Program-made: the position numbers and the translations under genes | The notes under the pieces: generated by a model | What the model saw: only the letters and a program-made list of their open reading frames with translations | The model's database searches: none | Told to the model about the DNA's origin: nothing | NCBI GenBank assembly: GCA_024195265.1 | Contig: JAJLRJ010000005.1 | Location: forward strand, 37,257,105 to 37,321,104 | Length of the DNA: 64,000 nucleotides | From: Dendrophyllia cribrosa | Lineage: Eukaryota > Cnidaria > Anthozoa > Scleractinia > Dendrophylliidae | Direction of reading: 5' to 3' | Shown: positions 36,080 to 46,732 of the stretch, piece after piece | How the letters are laid out: each line of letters starts with the position of its first letter | Numbering within the stretch: the first letter of the stretch is position 1

Positions 36080-39000
36080 TGTTTATGTTTCCGTTTTAAA
36101 ATTTGCATAAGTTATTCAGATCCCCATTTCGAGTCCTTTAGAACTTCCCTTCACTACATTGACGTTTTAAAATATTAATCATATGTAGTTCGTTTTACCT
36201 GCCAAGTGCTCAGAATTGCTAACTTGGTTATCTGGTTATCTAGTTAAATGAAATTATGAACTTAAATTAAAATTAGCGTTAAAACAGTTTTGCCACACGG
36301 AAGGAGGCTAGAGCCTGTAAGACTTTCTTCAGAACGTTACCTAGGACCCGAAAATTTGGGTCTAATACTCATCTCAGGAGAATAAGCGAGACTGATCTCA
36401 CATGAAAGCTTATCTTTTTAGCTTTCCAAAAAAGTCTTGCCGGACATTCAAAGTGGTAGCTTTCCTATAGAAATTCGACTTTGAAGACACGTCACTGGAA
36501 GCTACCGGGCGGCCGCCATTTTACCAAACCCGGCTCTGAAAAGAAAGGCCGACTCGTGATAACAAGAACCACGACACACGCAAAGTTGTTTGATACTTAT
36601 CTTATCCTCAGTAAATGTTTTTTGTACATTCGAATTTTTTTCTTTGATGTTTATCGAAAGGATTTCGGGTATTTTTCCCGTCTTAACTCCTGTCAATAAG
36701 GGACACCAGTCTGAGTCTGGTCAAATTCAAAATTCTGAATTTAGTCGAAACCTTAAAGTGATGAACATGAATACAACAACAGAGCTCACTAGAAACACGT
36801 AATTTTTTGCATTGTGCTAATTTTCTAGTATTAAAGGTACATTTTTTATTTTAAGAAACTTGTTTGTTTAGTAAAGCAATGACAACAACACGCTGTATAA
36901 TAATAGAATGTCGCCCCACGTACTGCACTCAACAGCAAGTCACGCAACGATCGCAGCTTTCCCATCGTGGTGCAAAGAAAGGGAGTTTTTCAGCTTTTAA
37001 TTCGGCAAGCTGTTGTTAACATGTACCAGCCCAAAAGTTATCTCAACTAGCACGATGTGATGAGCAGGTTTGATTACAGTTCTTGATTTGAATTCCCCGA
37101 AAAACGTCAGTTACTCACCGGGCAACTTAAGACTCGGACATGTTAAGACCAGAATTCATTAGCTTGATCGCAAAATCCACTAGCCCTAGGCTATCGGACA
37201 CCACTTTTTGGAATGCTACCTATAAAACTTTACATTTACTGCGCTATCTTTGGTATTATGAAGCAGATTTTCAAGTTTTTTAATTCTCGTTTAAAAATTA
37301 ACTACAAAATATGTGACTGTGCGGCATCATATAACAAGTTGCACAAATTAAAGTAGGGCTCGTCAAACTCACGCCGCTACTGAATACTATTATTCATAAA
37401 TTAGGTTGAGTGCTGAATGAAAATTTATCTTGATATGCTTTAGATGCAAGAAAATAAAATTATTTAATGTCCAGCATAATAGTAAATCAGTGTAGACATA
37501 TTTTATAATGAAGCAGTAGTTTAAGATTTATTGGCATTAAAGTACAAAATTGAAAACTCTCATTGAAAATCAGTTTCAGGAGTACACGATACTAACTAAA
37601 ATGTTTTTTTAATACATAAAACTAAGGGAGATGTATTTTGATCAGAAATCTTGGTACAATACATTTTCACAGATTCGATAAGTAAGTCATGATGAAGAAA
37701 ATAAAGCAGATTCAAAAGCAAATTGTTGCTGTTGTCAATTTTACGGCGAAAAGCCTCGGGCACTACTTGCTTGGTAACCAGACCTGTACTTACAGCTAAG
37801 AAAGTGCAGCCATTTTGTTTTGCATGTGCATGAGTAATCTGTGTGATCAGTTGGATTATTTCGAAAAGAAGAAATGGAGAGTTGTGTGATCTGCGATGGG
37901 AGTCTGGTGCAGCATGTGGAGAAATTATGGACACGCAGGCGCACTAAATAGGCTATTAAGATTGCGTAATGCAATTAAAATGGCCGACCCCGTAAGAGAC
38001 TTTGTATGGGTGAAAAACATATAATTGATCCTCACCTCTCAATCCTTTGAAGATTGCACAAAGTTGCATCTTATTCCGTTCCGATGTTCAGCTACCTCGA
38101 TGTTGTTATAAAAATTAGAACACCAAACAATATAATGGCCACGGTTTTAAGCTAGACGTAAAGCTGTTCAAAATGCAATAATGGCTCACATGTTGTCTCT
38201 AATGTTGCACAGATGAGGTCATTTTCTATCCGATTTTCAGCGATGTTTGAAGACATATCCGAAAAGTTGTATCTGCTTTCCCCTCTCAAATAAATATTCT
38301 TTGAGGCAAAACTAACGATATTTCGTGAAGACAAATATCCGCCACGGTTTTGAGACTTAATCTCGCTTGTTTTTGCGTAGGTTCCGCCGCCTGAAAGCGT
38401 GACGCGAAGCAGAAAATCCGTAGAAGGAAGGTTTACCTCGAAGCTCTTGTCGCTGTTAAAACTGACCGCCATATTTCTCTTCAAATAGGCTACTTTTGGT
38501 TCCCAGGTTTGAAAGTAGCAACCGAGTTAACCTGGGCCTTTAAAACCACGAAATACAAAATAATCAGAAGAAATACCAGCGGTGCATTTTGAAAAATACA
38601 CGATAAATTAATTCATCAAGTTTGGCATGCAGTCGTGTACAGTTCAACTTTGCCGGCAAATAATTGACACACAAGCTTTCTGCCGTTTCACATTTTTATT
38701 CGAAAACGCCATTCAAAAGCTACAACCGAACAACAGACCGTAAGCTAAAGCTATTTTTTCGAGACACCCTATGTAACGCATGTCAAAACAAGCAACTGCA
38801 TTTGGTGAATCAAACTTACAAATCGTCCTTTCAGGCTAGTTATGATCCTCTCCACACTACAAAATCGTCCACCTTCTATTGTTTTACATATCCGTTTCCT
38901 TTCCTGTGAGAGGTCAGTCGTGGAAAGACTATTTAGAGCTCGAAAGAATCCCTCCGAGTGCTTACTTCTTTTACTTTTGGCCGCCATATTGAATATAGCT

Positions 39001-39102
39001 TTCGCAATGACGTCATAAAACCGATCCAGCCAATGGCGAGCGAGACTATTCCTGTTTTGATTGGCAGGTTACTGAAGCGCAAAAAATAAACTTCGCCCGC
39101 GA
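36080..39102. other. DNA with unassigned frames
   Basis: Three minus-strand frames start with ATG in good contexts (37,596-37,934; 38,152-38,484 starting at MAVSFNSDKS; 38,769-38,987 starting MAAKSKRSKHSEGF). None shows a family motif that I can name. They could be first exons of unannotated genes or chance. No splice-consistent model was found. Confidence 0.3.
36131..36240 (+). repeat. duplicate of the PAN-Link 5' flank
   Basis: About 110 bases match 34,801-34,910 in the same orientation with roughly ten differences. Confidence 0.75.
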
Positions 39103-39602
39103 NNNNNNNNNNNNNNNNNNNNNNNNNNNNNNNNNNNNNNNNNNNNNNNNNNNNNNNNNNNNNNNNNNNNNNNNNNNNNNNNNNNNNNNNNNNNNNNNNN
39201 NNNNNNNNNNNNNNNNNNNNNNNNNNNNNNNNNNNNNNNNNNNNNNNNNNNNNNNNNNNNNNNNNNNNNNNNNNNNNNNNNNNNNNNNNNNNNNNNNNNN
39301 NNNNNNNNNNNNNNNNNNNNNNNNNNNNNNNNNNNNNNNNNNNNNNNNNNNNNNNNNNNNNNNNNNNNNNNNNNNNNNNNNNNNNNNNNNNNNNNNNNNN
39401 NNNNNNNNNNNNNNNNNNNNNNNNNNNNNNNNNNNNNNNNNNNNNNNNNNNNNNNNNNNNNNNNNNNNNNNNNNNNNNNNNNNNNNNNNNNNNNNNNNNN
39501 NNNNNNNNNNNNNNNNNNNNNNNNNNNNNNNNNNNNNNNNNNNNNNNNNNNNNNNNNNNNNNNNNNNNNNNNNNNNNNNNNNNNNNNNNNNNNNNNNNNN
39601 NN
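39103..39602. other. assembly gap (500 N)
   Basis: Exactly 500 N, a placeholder length. A GACTAC/GACTCC short tandem repeat resumes immediately after it, so a microsatellite probably broke the assembly. Confidence 1.
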
Positions 39603-39907
39603 CCGACTACGACTACGACTCCGACTCTGACTCTGTCGCCAGTGAAAACCAGCCTTTAGGGGGGTTAGAGTTTCTTAAAACAATGTAAGGCTTAAATTAC
39701 GTCATTCATGTGAACTCGCTTAATACGAACACCCCGTTAATACGGACAGTTTCCGTAGTCCTTTTAGTGTGTGTATTAACGGGGTTTAACTGTAACAACA
39801 AATAAAGAGACCACGAACAGCTGTGACGTTTTATCGGCTAAAGTGGAATGAAATGAATATAACAGTACATGTGCTCTCAAGGTAGACCTGTGTCACATAT
39901 GAACTTA

Positions 39908-40105
39908 ATAGGCCAATTCGGTACGGAGTAGTTGGCTCCGAGGCTTATGACAATATAACAAAATAAATCACATTGAGGTTCTGGGATTGATAACTACTAT
40001 CTTCCTTTCTTGATCCCCCAAGCCTCGGAGCCAAGTTAGAATTTTGATATATCAAAACAGTAACTCGAGTTTCACGCTCGGCGGCGATCATCTAAATTGG
40101 CCTAT
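39908..40105. repeat. palindromic-ended MITE
   Basis: ATAGGCCAATTCGG at the left versus an inverted AAATTGGCCTAT at the right. Interior copies of GGCTCCGAGGCTT are inverted near 40,020. Confidence 0.65.
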
Positions 40106-40274
40106 ATAAAGGCGGCCATTTTCACAATGGCGTCATTTACTACTCTTACCAGAATCCTTCAGTTTTTTTGTTTTCTCACTTTTTTTTTGTTTTCTCATGT
40201 TAATTAGGGCTGTTTTTATTTTAGCTCCACTTGGATTACAAAATTTAAATAAGAAAAACAAAAAAACCGAAATT

Positions 40275-40473
40275 AATAGGCCATTTCCGAGTTGCCTATA
40301 GCCTCTCTATCAAAGCGAGGCTAGGTGCGAAACCTTTCATATGAAAATGAGTTTTCATTTTCATGCAAATAAGTTTTATTTGCATGTGAATGAAAACTCA
40401 TTTTCATATGAAAGGTTTCGCACCTAGCCTCGCTTTGATAGAGAGGCTAAAGGCAACTCGGAAATGGCCTATT
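40275..40473. repeat. 199-bp palindromic MITE, copy 2
   Basis: Nearly identical to the copy at 13,542-13,740 (CATTTCCGAGTTGCC, then CAAAGCGAGGCTAGGTGCGA). The central loop differs slightly. Confidence 0.85.
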
Positions 40474-41473
40474 CTCGTGGTTGTAGTAAAATGACCTTGC
40501 CTTCCGGTTAAGGCGGTGAACCTTAACTACAGTTTTAGAGTCGTTGCTAGGGACATTATTTCATGGTTAGTATTTCTCACGTGTCATAAACTGCTAATAT
40601 AGAGGGATCTATGAAACTGAACACAAGACATCACTAAATCGACATTGCACATGCGTAACCAGTATCAGTCTGCAACCGCGCGTAAGAAAGAAAAAGCGCA
40701 AAAGTTCAAAGGAGAACAGATAAAAATCTGATTGTTTTGGCGAATTATAAGCAATTCAACTTTTTTTTAAATCTGTAACATGGAATTACCGTTAGGGGAA
40801 AAAAAGAACAGCTATTAAAGAAAGTGTATTAAAATTCACATTTATGACGTCATAGTTTTTTCAATAACGTGGATTTTAACAAATCCATGCTACAGATTCT
40901 TTATTTGGATGCTCTTAAGCCGTTGGCATTGGTTTTATTGAAAAAAAATGTAAGGTGTTTGAGTTTTAAGGGATTCTATTTTCTGGTCACGTGACTTACC
41001 AAATATGGTTGTGACTCATAAAATTTGATGGAACCATTAACATAATGAACGGGACCAAACATTATAGCCGAGGAAGTAAAGAAACTCATTATATAGCAAC
41101 CATCTTGTAGTTAAGTTTCTCCCCTCTTAAAACGAATGACAGTTTGCAACATCAATTGTTTTAAGAAGAAAATCATTAAAAAACATAATAATCTGTGCTC
41201 GGCAAAAACAAGCTTGATTCCAACAGAACAATTGAATATAATATGCAACAGTAGCAAGAAGGAAGTTATTCAGTCGTACAATGTAAGGAGCTCATGTCAT
41301 TTATGATTGAATGTTGAAAGTTTTGAATCGAATACTCTATGAATACGGCTCATTGGGATTTATTTATCGATTTTTGAGATTAAAACTTTGGCAGCTTATA
41401 TTTTGGAGGGATTATTTTCGGAATTTTACAATTTTCATTTATGTAACGTTTCTGATGAATTATCGCATTGCAG
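40474..41473. other. intron or 5' flank of the sushi/HYR gene, no exon seen
   Basis: AT-rich. The open frame from 41,311 merely runs into the exon that begins at 41,474; its upstream part has no domain features and is treated as intron. Confidence 0.5.
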
Positions 41474-41677
41474 GTGTAAAATGTCAGCCTTTCAGTACTG
41501 GTAGGGATTCCCGTGGCACTCTAACACCCGCTCGCTGTTTCCAAAAAGGACAGAATAAATATCAAGACAACTGTACAGTTGTTTGTAATCATGGAAATAT
41601 CCCGGCAACACCCTCGGCTGTGACTACTGCCTGTGGTCAGTACGGGAATTGGATTCCTTATCCGTCATTTTGCACAG
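41474..41677 (+). CDS. sushi/HYR-type host gene, first visible exon
   Basis: Bounded by acceptor CATTGCAG and donor ACAG/GTAATT, with phase 1 at both ends (204 bases). It reads VKCQPFSTGRDSRGTLTPAR, then CTVVCNHGN and YGNWIPYPSFCTG, a cysteine-rich module resembling a sushi/CCP-like repeat. It joins in frame to the exon at 62,334, giving C-T-G-R-P-C-P. The 20.7-kb intron between them carries the Polinton. Role inferred: extracellular adhesion or recognition protein. Confidence 0.75.
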
Positions 41678-42005
41678 GTAATTAAGTTTCGGCCTAGGGA
41701 GGTGAGGGAGATACCCATCGATACTCCCTCGGTCGTGACTACTTTCTGCAGTCGATGCAGAGATAAGATTCCTTATCCGTCATTTTGTACAGATATTTCG
41801 GCCCATTCCCAGGAGGAGGGGGTACAATAGTCCCTCTGTCGTGATTTCTACCTGCGGTCGGTACGGAGATTTATTCCTTCTTCTTCATTTTGCACAGCTA
41901 AGTTTCAGTCTCCTGTGGGGAAGGGTACCTCTCGGTACCCCCTCTGTTGTGATTAATACCTAAGGTCGGTACAGAGATTGGATTCCATACCCGTCATTTT
42001 GCATT
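41611..42005 (+). repeat. tandem decayed copies of the exon 3' end
   Basis: The last 67 bases of the exon, its donor and about 45 intron bases (CCCTCGGCTGTGACTACTGC onward) are repeated at 41,726, 41,832 and 41,940, with decay of the frame and donors. Confidence 0.8.
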
Positions 42006-43095
42006 TTGGTGATGATGTGCTGCCAGTTCTCCAAATCGTGTACCTATTTCAGACCAAACTACGTCGTTTTCCATACCCATTTTTAGACCTGGTCCCTTGT
42101 ACCATATCGAATTGTATTTTTTGGTTGCTTCTCTTTCTCTCTTTTTTGTTTGAAGATGAAAAAAGAGAAATATGTTTATTTGCTCTCGTGGTTTCCTGAC
42201 AATCTCTACCCAATTTCAGACCAAAATTGTCCAAATCTATACCGGTTTTAGGACTGGTCTCAAAAACCATACCCTTTGGGGTGGTATATACCTACATAGC
42301 TTATATAGGGGTGTACTGTCGGAGTTCGGTTCCAGTTGACCAAAATAAGTGGATAGCGCTATCCGTTGGATAAATCACCATCCAGTGAATAACCCAAATT
42401 GCTTATCAACTGGACAGTGATTTATTCAGTGAATAGCGTTTTTTACCACAATTGCCGCTAAACTCGCAATCTGATTGGTCGACGTGAGTGGTAAATGAGA
42501 GTCCAGACAACGGTGCTGACGCTAACATCACGCGTGCTTGAAAAAAAAAACAATCAGATTGCGAGAAAGTTATAGACAACGCTTGCTCTTTCTTTGCTGT
42601 CACGTTTTGTAACAAGACTTCGATTTTTCCTTGTATTTTTTCTAAATATTGTTGTAAAAAACAAATTTACACCGGTTTTCCGTGGCTGCGCCTCGTGAGT
42701 CCACAACATTTTGACCATGTGATGACGTAAATCGTGGTAAATAAGAGTCCACACCACGGAAAACAGGTGTAAATTTGTTAAATTCACTCTTTGAAAAATA
42801 TAGTCGTGACCTAAGTTGAAGTTAAGAGAGACAGTGTCATGGCTGAAATATCGTGTTTTCATGATTCAGCTAATGATTATGGCCAGGAGCTTGATTTAAG
42901 TTTGCTTTATTATCTAAAATAGGAAGAAAAAATTACCAAATGTGATGAACGCAAAGAAATATGAACTAAAAAGACAAATTATAACATAGATTGGATGATT
43001 CGCCCAATCTAATTCAATATGGCGAGAGTGCATCCATAAATCCACATACGCATGCCCGTAGCGTGCGCGTATAAAAATTGTTATCATAAAAATGA
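42006..43095. other. intronic repeats before the Polinton
   Basis: No exon. Contains a short palindromic pair (CTCGCAATCTGATTGG near 42,470, inverted near 42,550) and the MITE-like hairpin at 42,660. The six bases just before the Polinton (43,090-43,095) are AAATGA. Confidence 0.5.
42660..42779. repeat. 120-bp hairpin
   Basis: AACAAATTTACACC is inverted at the right (GGTGTAAATTTGTT), with inner arms TTTTCCGTGG/CCACGGAAAA. Confidence 0.75.
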
Positions 43096-43364
43096 AGTAG
43101 ATAGGAAAGAAGGGTTCTGGCACACTCTTCGGCCGCCCCTTTTTAGCACAATTTCTAATTCTTTTCACTTTTCTCCTACTTTTAGCACTAACTCTGAATT
43201 TGCATGCGATCGCATGAAAATTGTTCCAAATTTACATATCCTGAGTCTAAAAATTAATAAAATTATTAAAAAAAAAGCTGCTAAATTTTCAGCATTTTAC
43301 ATATTCTCTGCAAAAAATCATCGAAAAATTAATAAAAAATCAATAAAATCCATCTTGTTCACCA

Positions 43365-43433
43365 AAAAATTCTCATAAAATCAAACAAATCCATTCATTA
43401 ATCAAAAATTCTCATAAAATCAAACAAATCCAT
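43365..43433 (+). repeat. 30-bp direct repeat pair in the TIR
   Basis: AAAAATTCTCATAAAATCAA plus ten further bases occur at 43,365 and again at 43,404. The same pair is in the right repeat. Confidence 0.85.
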
Positions 43434-43488
43434 CAGTTCCCTTAAAATCCCACAAAATTCATCAGAAATGAATTTTGTTTGAAAAACA

Positions 43489-43529
43489 GCGGCCTCAGAG
43501 TCTGCCAGAACCCTTCTTTCCTATCTACT
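43489..43529 (-). repeat. inverted internal copy of the Polinton terminus
   Basis: 41 bases match the outermost 41 bases (43,096-43,136) in reverse complement with 3 mismatches. The right repeat has the counterpart at 61,010-61,050. Each terminus can therefore form a 434-base stem-loop whose stem ends in AG...CT. Confidence 0.9.
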
Positions 43530-43612
43530 CAGGGTAGGGAATAAAGAAAGATAAAATTTATCCCCAGAAAACTTTTTTTTTGGGAATAAAATCAATTTCA
43601 TTTTGGAAAACT

Positions 43613-43696
43613 CAAATCAAAACTTTTATTGGAAAGAAAGAAAAAAAAACAAATGAGTTTTTATTTTTTTTTCTTTCCAATAAAAGTTTTGATTTG
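43613..43696. repeat. perfect 26-bp hairpin in the TIR
   Basis: CAAATCAAAACTTTTATTGG begins the left arm. The right arm ends at TTTTGATTTG, with about 32 bases of loop. Confidence 0.85.
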
Positions 43697-43931
43697 GAAA
43701 AGATTTTTCTCCAAAATAAATTTCATTTTAGGGGAGATCTCCTTCCAAAATCAATTTCATTTTTATTTTTTTCTTACTAAAATCCATTTTTTCATGAAGT
43801 TTTATGTTAAAGATAGGCTTATCTCTCTTTTTCCCCTCTGTTTATTTCCTATAATTTAGTCCACTCTTTTCAGGAAATAAATATATAAAATCATATTTTT
43901 GTTTTTTATTTCGTTTTTATATATAACTAAA

Positions 43932-44507
43932 ATGGCGAAACAAACAGATAAGCATTTTACAATTTCAGATGGGAAAAAAACCAAAACATTCACCTCTATC
44001 AATTCTGCTGCTAAAGAATTTAACATTTCAAATTGTGCAATCACCAATGCTTTGAAAAAAGGAAACACATCTATCACCAGAAGATCGGATAAGAAAAAAT
44101 TCTTTCTCGGAGAACCAAAATCAAAACCATCAGAGACAGAATTTTCTTCACTCCCAATGGATGAGGAATGGTTTGATAAATTCAAGATAGTAGTTTCAAA
44201 CATGGATGAGTTTTGTAAAGGGATTGTTAATATATTATTTATGGATGAGGACATCGCATTTGATTGGAAAAAAAGAGAAATTTTATATAATGAGGAAACT
44301 GTTTCATTTTTCAAGATTATCTCCGTTATCTGTAAAGTAGCATTTCCGATTAACAGAGATTATTGTTTGGAAGAACAGAACAAAAAATTATCTGTTGGGG
44401 AAAAAAATGCTATTGACTTGAAACGATTGAATTTCATTTCCAAAATGAGGAAAAATGAAAGAACCTTTCAAGTGGATATGTTCAATAAAATCAAGAAATA
44501 TAAATGA
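43932..44507 (+). CDS. TIR-encoded helix-turn-helix-like protein, left copy
   Basis: 191 residues. The N-terminal part (SINSAAKEFNISNCAITNAL, then TRRSDKKKFFL) resembles a NUMOD1-type or homeodomain-like DNA-binding module: a helix, a turn and an invariant basic R-S-D-K-K stretch. A related module is in the gene at 48,408. The C-terminal 120 residues have no recognised fold. An identical copy lies in the right repeat. The start is chosen at MAKQTDK because of the CTAAAATGG context. A DNA-binding role at the element ends or in transcription control is an inference. Confidence 0.75.
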   Translation: MAKQTDKHFTISDGKKTKTFTSINSAAKEFNISNCAITNALKKGNTSITRRSDKKKFFLGEPKSKPSETEFSSLPMDEEWFDKFKIVVSNMDEFCKGIVNILFMDEDIAFDWKKREILYNEETVSFFKIISVICKVAFPINRDYCLEEQNKKLSVGEKNAIDLKRLNFISKMRKNERTFQVDMFNKIKKYK

Positions 44508-44630
44508 AATCTATTTCACAGCTGAAAATCAATGACCAATAGCTAAAGTTTTCCAGGAAAAAAACTTTTTCTCCCAAAAAAGTTTTTTATTTTAAAAAGT
44601 TCATTTCAAATTTGCTTCATCAACCACTTT

Positions 44631-45605
44631 TTATCCTTTTGGAGGAGAAGGAGACAATCTCCAATGACCAATAGCCAAAGTGTTCACTCCATCATCCATC
44701 ACAACTCTCTTGTCATCATCAGCACTCAAAGCCACTTTCAAAATCTGCTCAGTGAAAATCTCATGCAGATGTGATCGGAGAGAAACATTTTTCATTGGAG
44801 GAAATTTTTCACCATGAAGAACGCGCACAAAATCTTCATGTGAAATCCTATTTTTAACCACATTCTTTTTTGTTCCCTTTGCTTTCTTGATTCCTTTTCC
44901 CTCATCCATCTTTATGGAATAACATTTTGCTCTCAATCCAGCAAATTCATGAATGATTTTTCCTCCAGCTTCATCTTTAAACATTCCTAAAATTTTCTTG
45001 TTTTTCCCAACGGGAAAGCCATTTTTCACAGCGAAATGATCTTTCGGATATCCAGATGTGTCAAACCATTTCTCAACATCTCCAGCAGTGTCAGCGAAGA
45101 AATCATCAGTTTCAATCTCTAAAATAAGGGAATCTGTATCAGAATAGAGAACTTTCACATTCTCCCACTTTTTTTTCACATATCCATAATGAAATTTGAA
45201 CATATGAATTTTGGAGAGATCAAGAATGGCTGCTCCAACAAAGATTGGTTTGTTCAAAACGACTTTTGTTTTCCTCATATGAACAGCAGCCACTTTATCT
45301 CCAAATTTAGCCGCGTGTTTAAAGTTGATTTTTTTCACCAAGTTTGCTTTTTTCTTCCTATCATTTACCAGTTTCATATCAATTCTATTCCTAACATTTT
45401 CCATGGTTTTCCCGTAAACAGCATTGCTTGCCAGTTTGAAAAGATCTTTCTCAAAATCATTTTTGGCTGCTGTTCTCAGTTTCGTATTCCATTCAATGAA
45501 AGGTTTCATGAAAGCTTCATTTCTGAATCCAATTCCTCTCCAAATCTTTTTCAGTTTCATTCCCAAGGAAAGAAAGAGTCTCAGACTCCTTCCATCCAAA
45601 ACCAT
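44631..45605 (-). CDS. polB: Polinton DNA polymerase B, C-terminal part (motifs B and C)
   Basis: The polymerase domain continues here after frame changes. FLSLGMKLKKI is followed by motif B (K-L-A-S-N-A-V-Y-G-K, residues 57-66 of this frame) and motif C YSDTDSL (154-160), whose two aspartates bind catalytic metal. It ends just inside the left terminal repeat, so its last codons (LSPSPPKG) are part of the repeat. The first codons of this frame follow a poly-A run near 45,610 at which the reading frame shifts; another shift lies near 45,645. It needs the upstream fragments to make an enzyme. Confidence 0.85.
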   Translation of the reverse strand: MVLDGRSLRLFLSLGMKLKKIWRGIGFRNEAFMKPFIEWNTKLRTAAKNDFEKDLFKLASNAVYGKTMENVRNRIDMKLVNDRKKKANLVKKINFKHAAKFGDKVAAVHMRKTKVVLNKPIFVGAAILDLSKIHMFKFHYGYVKKKWENVKVLYSDTDSLILEIETDDFFADTAGDVEKWFDTSGYPKDHFAVKNGFPVGKNKKILGMFKDEAGGKIIHEFAGLRAKCYSIKMDEGKGIKKAKGTKKNVVKNRISHEDFVRVLHGEKFPPMKNVSLRSHLHEIFTEQILKVALSADDDKRVVMDDGVNTLAIGHWRLSPSPPKG

Positions 45606-45670
45606 TTTTTTCCTTATCCATCAAGTTGGGAATTAACTTTTTGAATCCCCGACTTCTAGGAGTTCGGGTG

Positions 45671-46732
45671 CTAAAGGAAAATCATTATGGAAATCATGAT
45701 TTTCTTTGGATATTCCAAGTCAACTTCCAAAACACATCCATAACCTTTCTCATCAACAATCTTCTCCCATTTCTTCAAAACCCCTTCACTCAACCATTCA
45801 AATCCTCCCACAGGGAGTGGTTGCACCATCGCAGTTGGATAAAGGGAATTTGCATCAAGATAAACGATGAACTTTGATGGTTGGGAAGGATCAAAATCTT
45901 CCATAAATTTGTTGTTTGCCTGAGAAAATCTGTGAAAGACTGTGGAAACTCCTCCACGAATTTGCCTTTCAAAAAACCGAAACATTTCCACATCTCCTTC
46001 ACAAATCAATTCCAACTCAACTCCTGTCATCTTCAACATAGCATCCCAAAAGAAAGAGGGGGCAGTCAAAAACCATGCGGGGTCCAACAGATAGTTTTCC
46101 AACAAAACTTTCCTAAAATTTTCCACCACATCTGTCAGGAGAAAAACATCCGTCTTCAAATAGAGATCATGATATTCTCCCATGTCCAACATCCCAAATT
46201 TTCTCCAGACATTTTCAGCATGAGCAAAATCTTCATCTGAAATTCCTTCTCCAGACAACTGGGAGAAAAAAGCATCTTTCCCAGGAAGTTCACAATTAAA
46301 TTTCTCAAATGAATCCATGAATTCATAGGGAAAAACTCCTTTTCTGGAAAGCAAATCAACTTCATCATCATTTGGGAAAAATCTTTTCAAACAATGCAAA
46401 TCATTTTTTCCCAAATTTCCAACAAGATTTGCCAAAGAAGAATTCATAAATTTCAGGGAGTCAACAAATCGAATCTCATGTTTCAAATCATGTTTTTTTC
46501 CCTCTTCATCTTCAAATGTTCCCCAAACAATTTTCAGTGAGAAAGAAAGATATTTTTCGTCATTGTTTGGGATTGCATCAATCTCCCCAAATTCATTTCC
46601 CATGTTTTTGATGAAAAGATGGGAATCATATCCATCTAAATTGTGAATGAAGACTGGAGTGAAATCTGGCACTTTCGCTTGCAAATTACAATATTCATGA
46701 GCAGCTCCGCGAAATTCCCAGTCAGATGACAA
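45671..46732 (-). CDS. polB: Polinton DNA polymerase B, middle part (ExoII, ExoIII, motif A)
   Basis: Contains FRGAAHEYCN completing a zinc-binding segment, ExoII FIHNLDGYD (28-36), ExoIII YHDLYLKTD (187-195) and polymerase motif A YLDANSLYP (291-299). These are the exonuclease and palm residues of protein-primed family B polymerases used by Polintons. The true join with the upstream part is near 46,710, where one base seems to be missing; the frame is lost again near 45,700 at the 3' side. Confidence 0.87.
   Translation of the reverse strand: MSSDWEFRGAAHEYCNLQAKVPDFTPVFIHNLDGYDSHLFIKNMGNEFGEIDAIPNNDEKYLSFSLKIVWGTFEDEEGKKHDLKHEIRFVDSLKFMNSSLANLVGNLGKNDLHCLKRFFPNDDEVDLLSRKGVFPYEFMDSFEKFNCELPGKDAFFSQLSGEGISDEDFAHAENVWRKFGMLDMGEYHDLYLKTDVFLLTDVVENFRKVLLENYLLDPAWFLTAPSFFWDAMLKMTGVELELICEGDVEMFRFFERQIRGGVSTVFHRFSQANNKFMEDFDPSQPSKFIVYLDANSLYPTAMVQPLPVGGFEWLSEGVLKKWEKIVDEKGYGCVLEVDLEYPKKIMISIMIFL

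Larger units (their letters stand above)
43096..44657 (+). repeat. left terminal inverted repeat of the Polinton
   Basis: 1,562 bases matched by the reverse complement of 59,882-61,443. Differences seen: substitutions near 43,176, 43,374, 43,521 and 43,767, plus one-base length changes in two poly-A/T runs near 43,641 and 43,670. It contains a complete helix-turn-helix-like gene and the last codons of the polymerase gene. The outer 434 bases end in an inverted copy of the terminus (43,489-43,529). Confidence 0.97.

Noticed and set aside
37596..38987. Minus-strand frames with good start contexts upstream of the assembly gap
   Set aside because: No domain, no consistent splice model and no neighbour support; kept only as unassigned frames.
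41311..41473. Upstream ATG and hydrophobic segment in frame with the first sushi-like exon
   Set aside because: A good acceptor precedes 41,474 and exon phase fits the later exons; the upstream part looks like intron.
42914..43378. Frames crossing the left border of the Polinton
   Set aside because: They combine host intron and terminal repeat sequence and are not conserved at the right end except in the repeat part.
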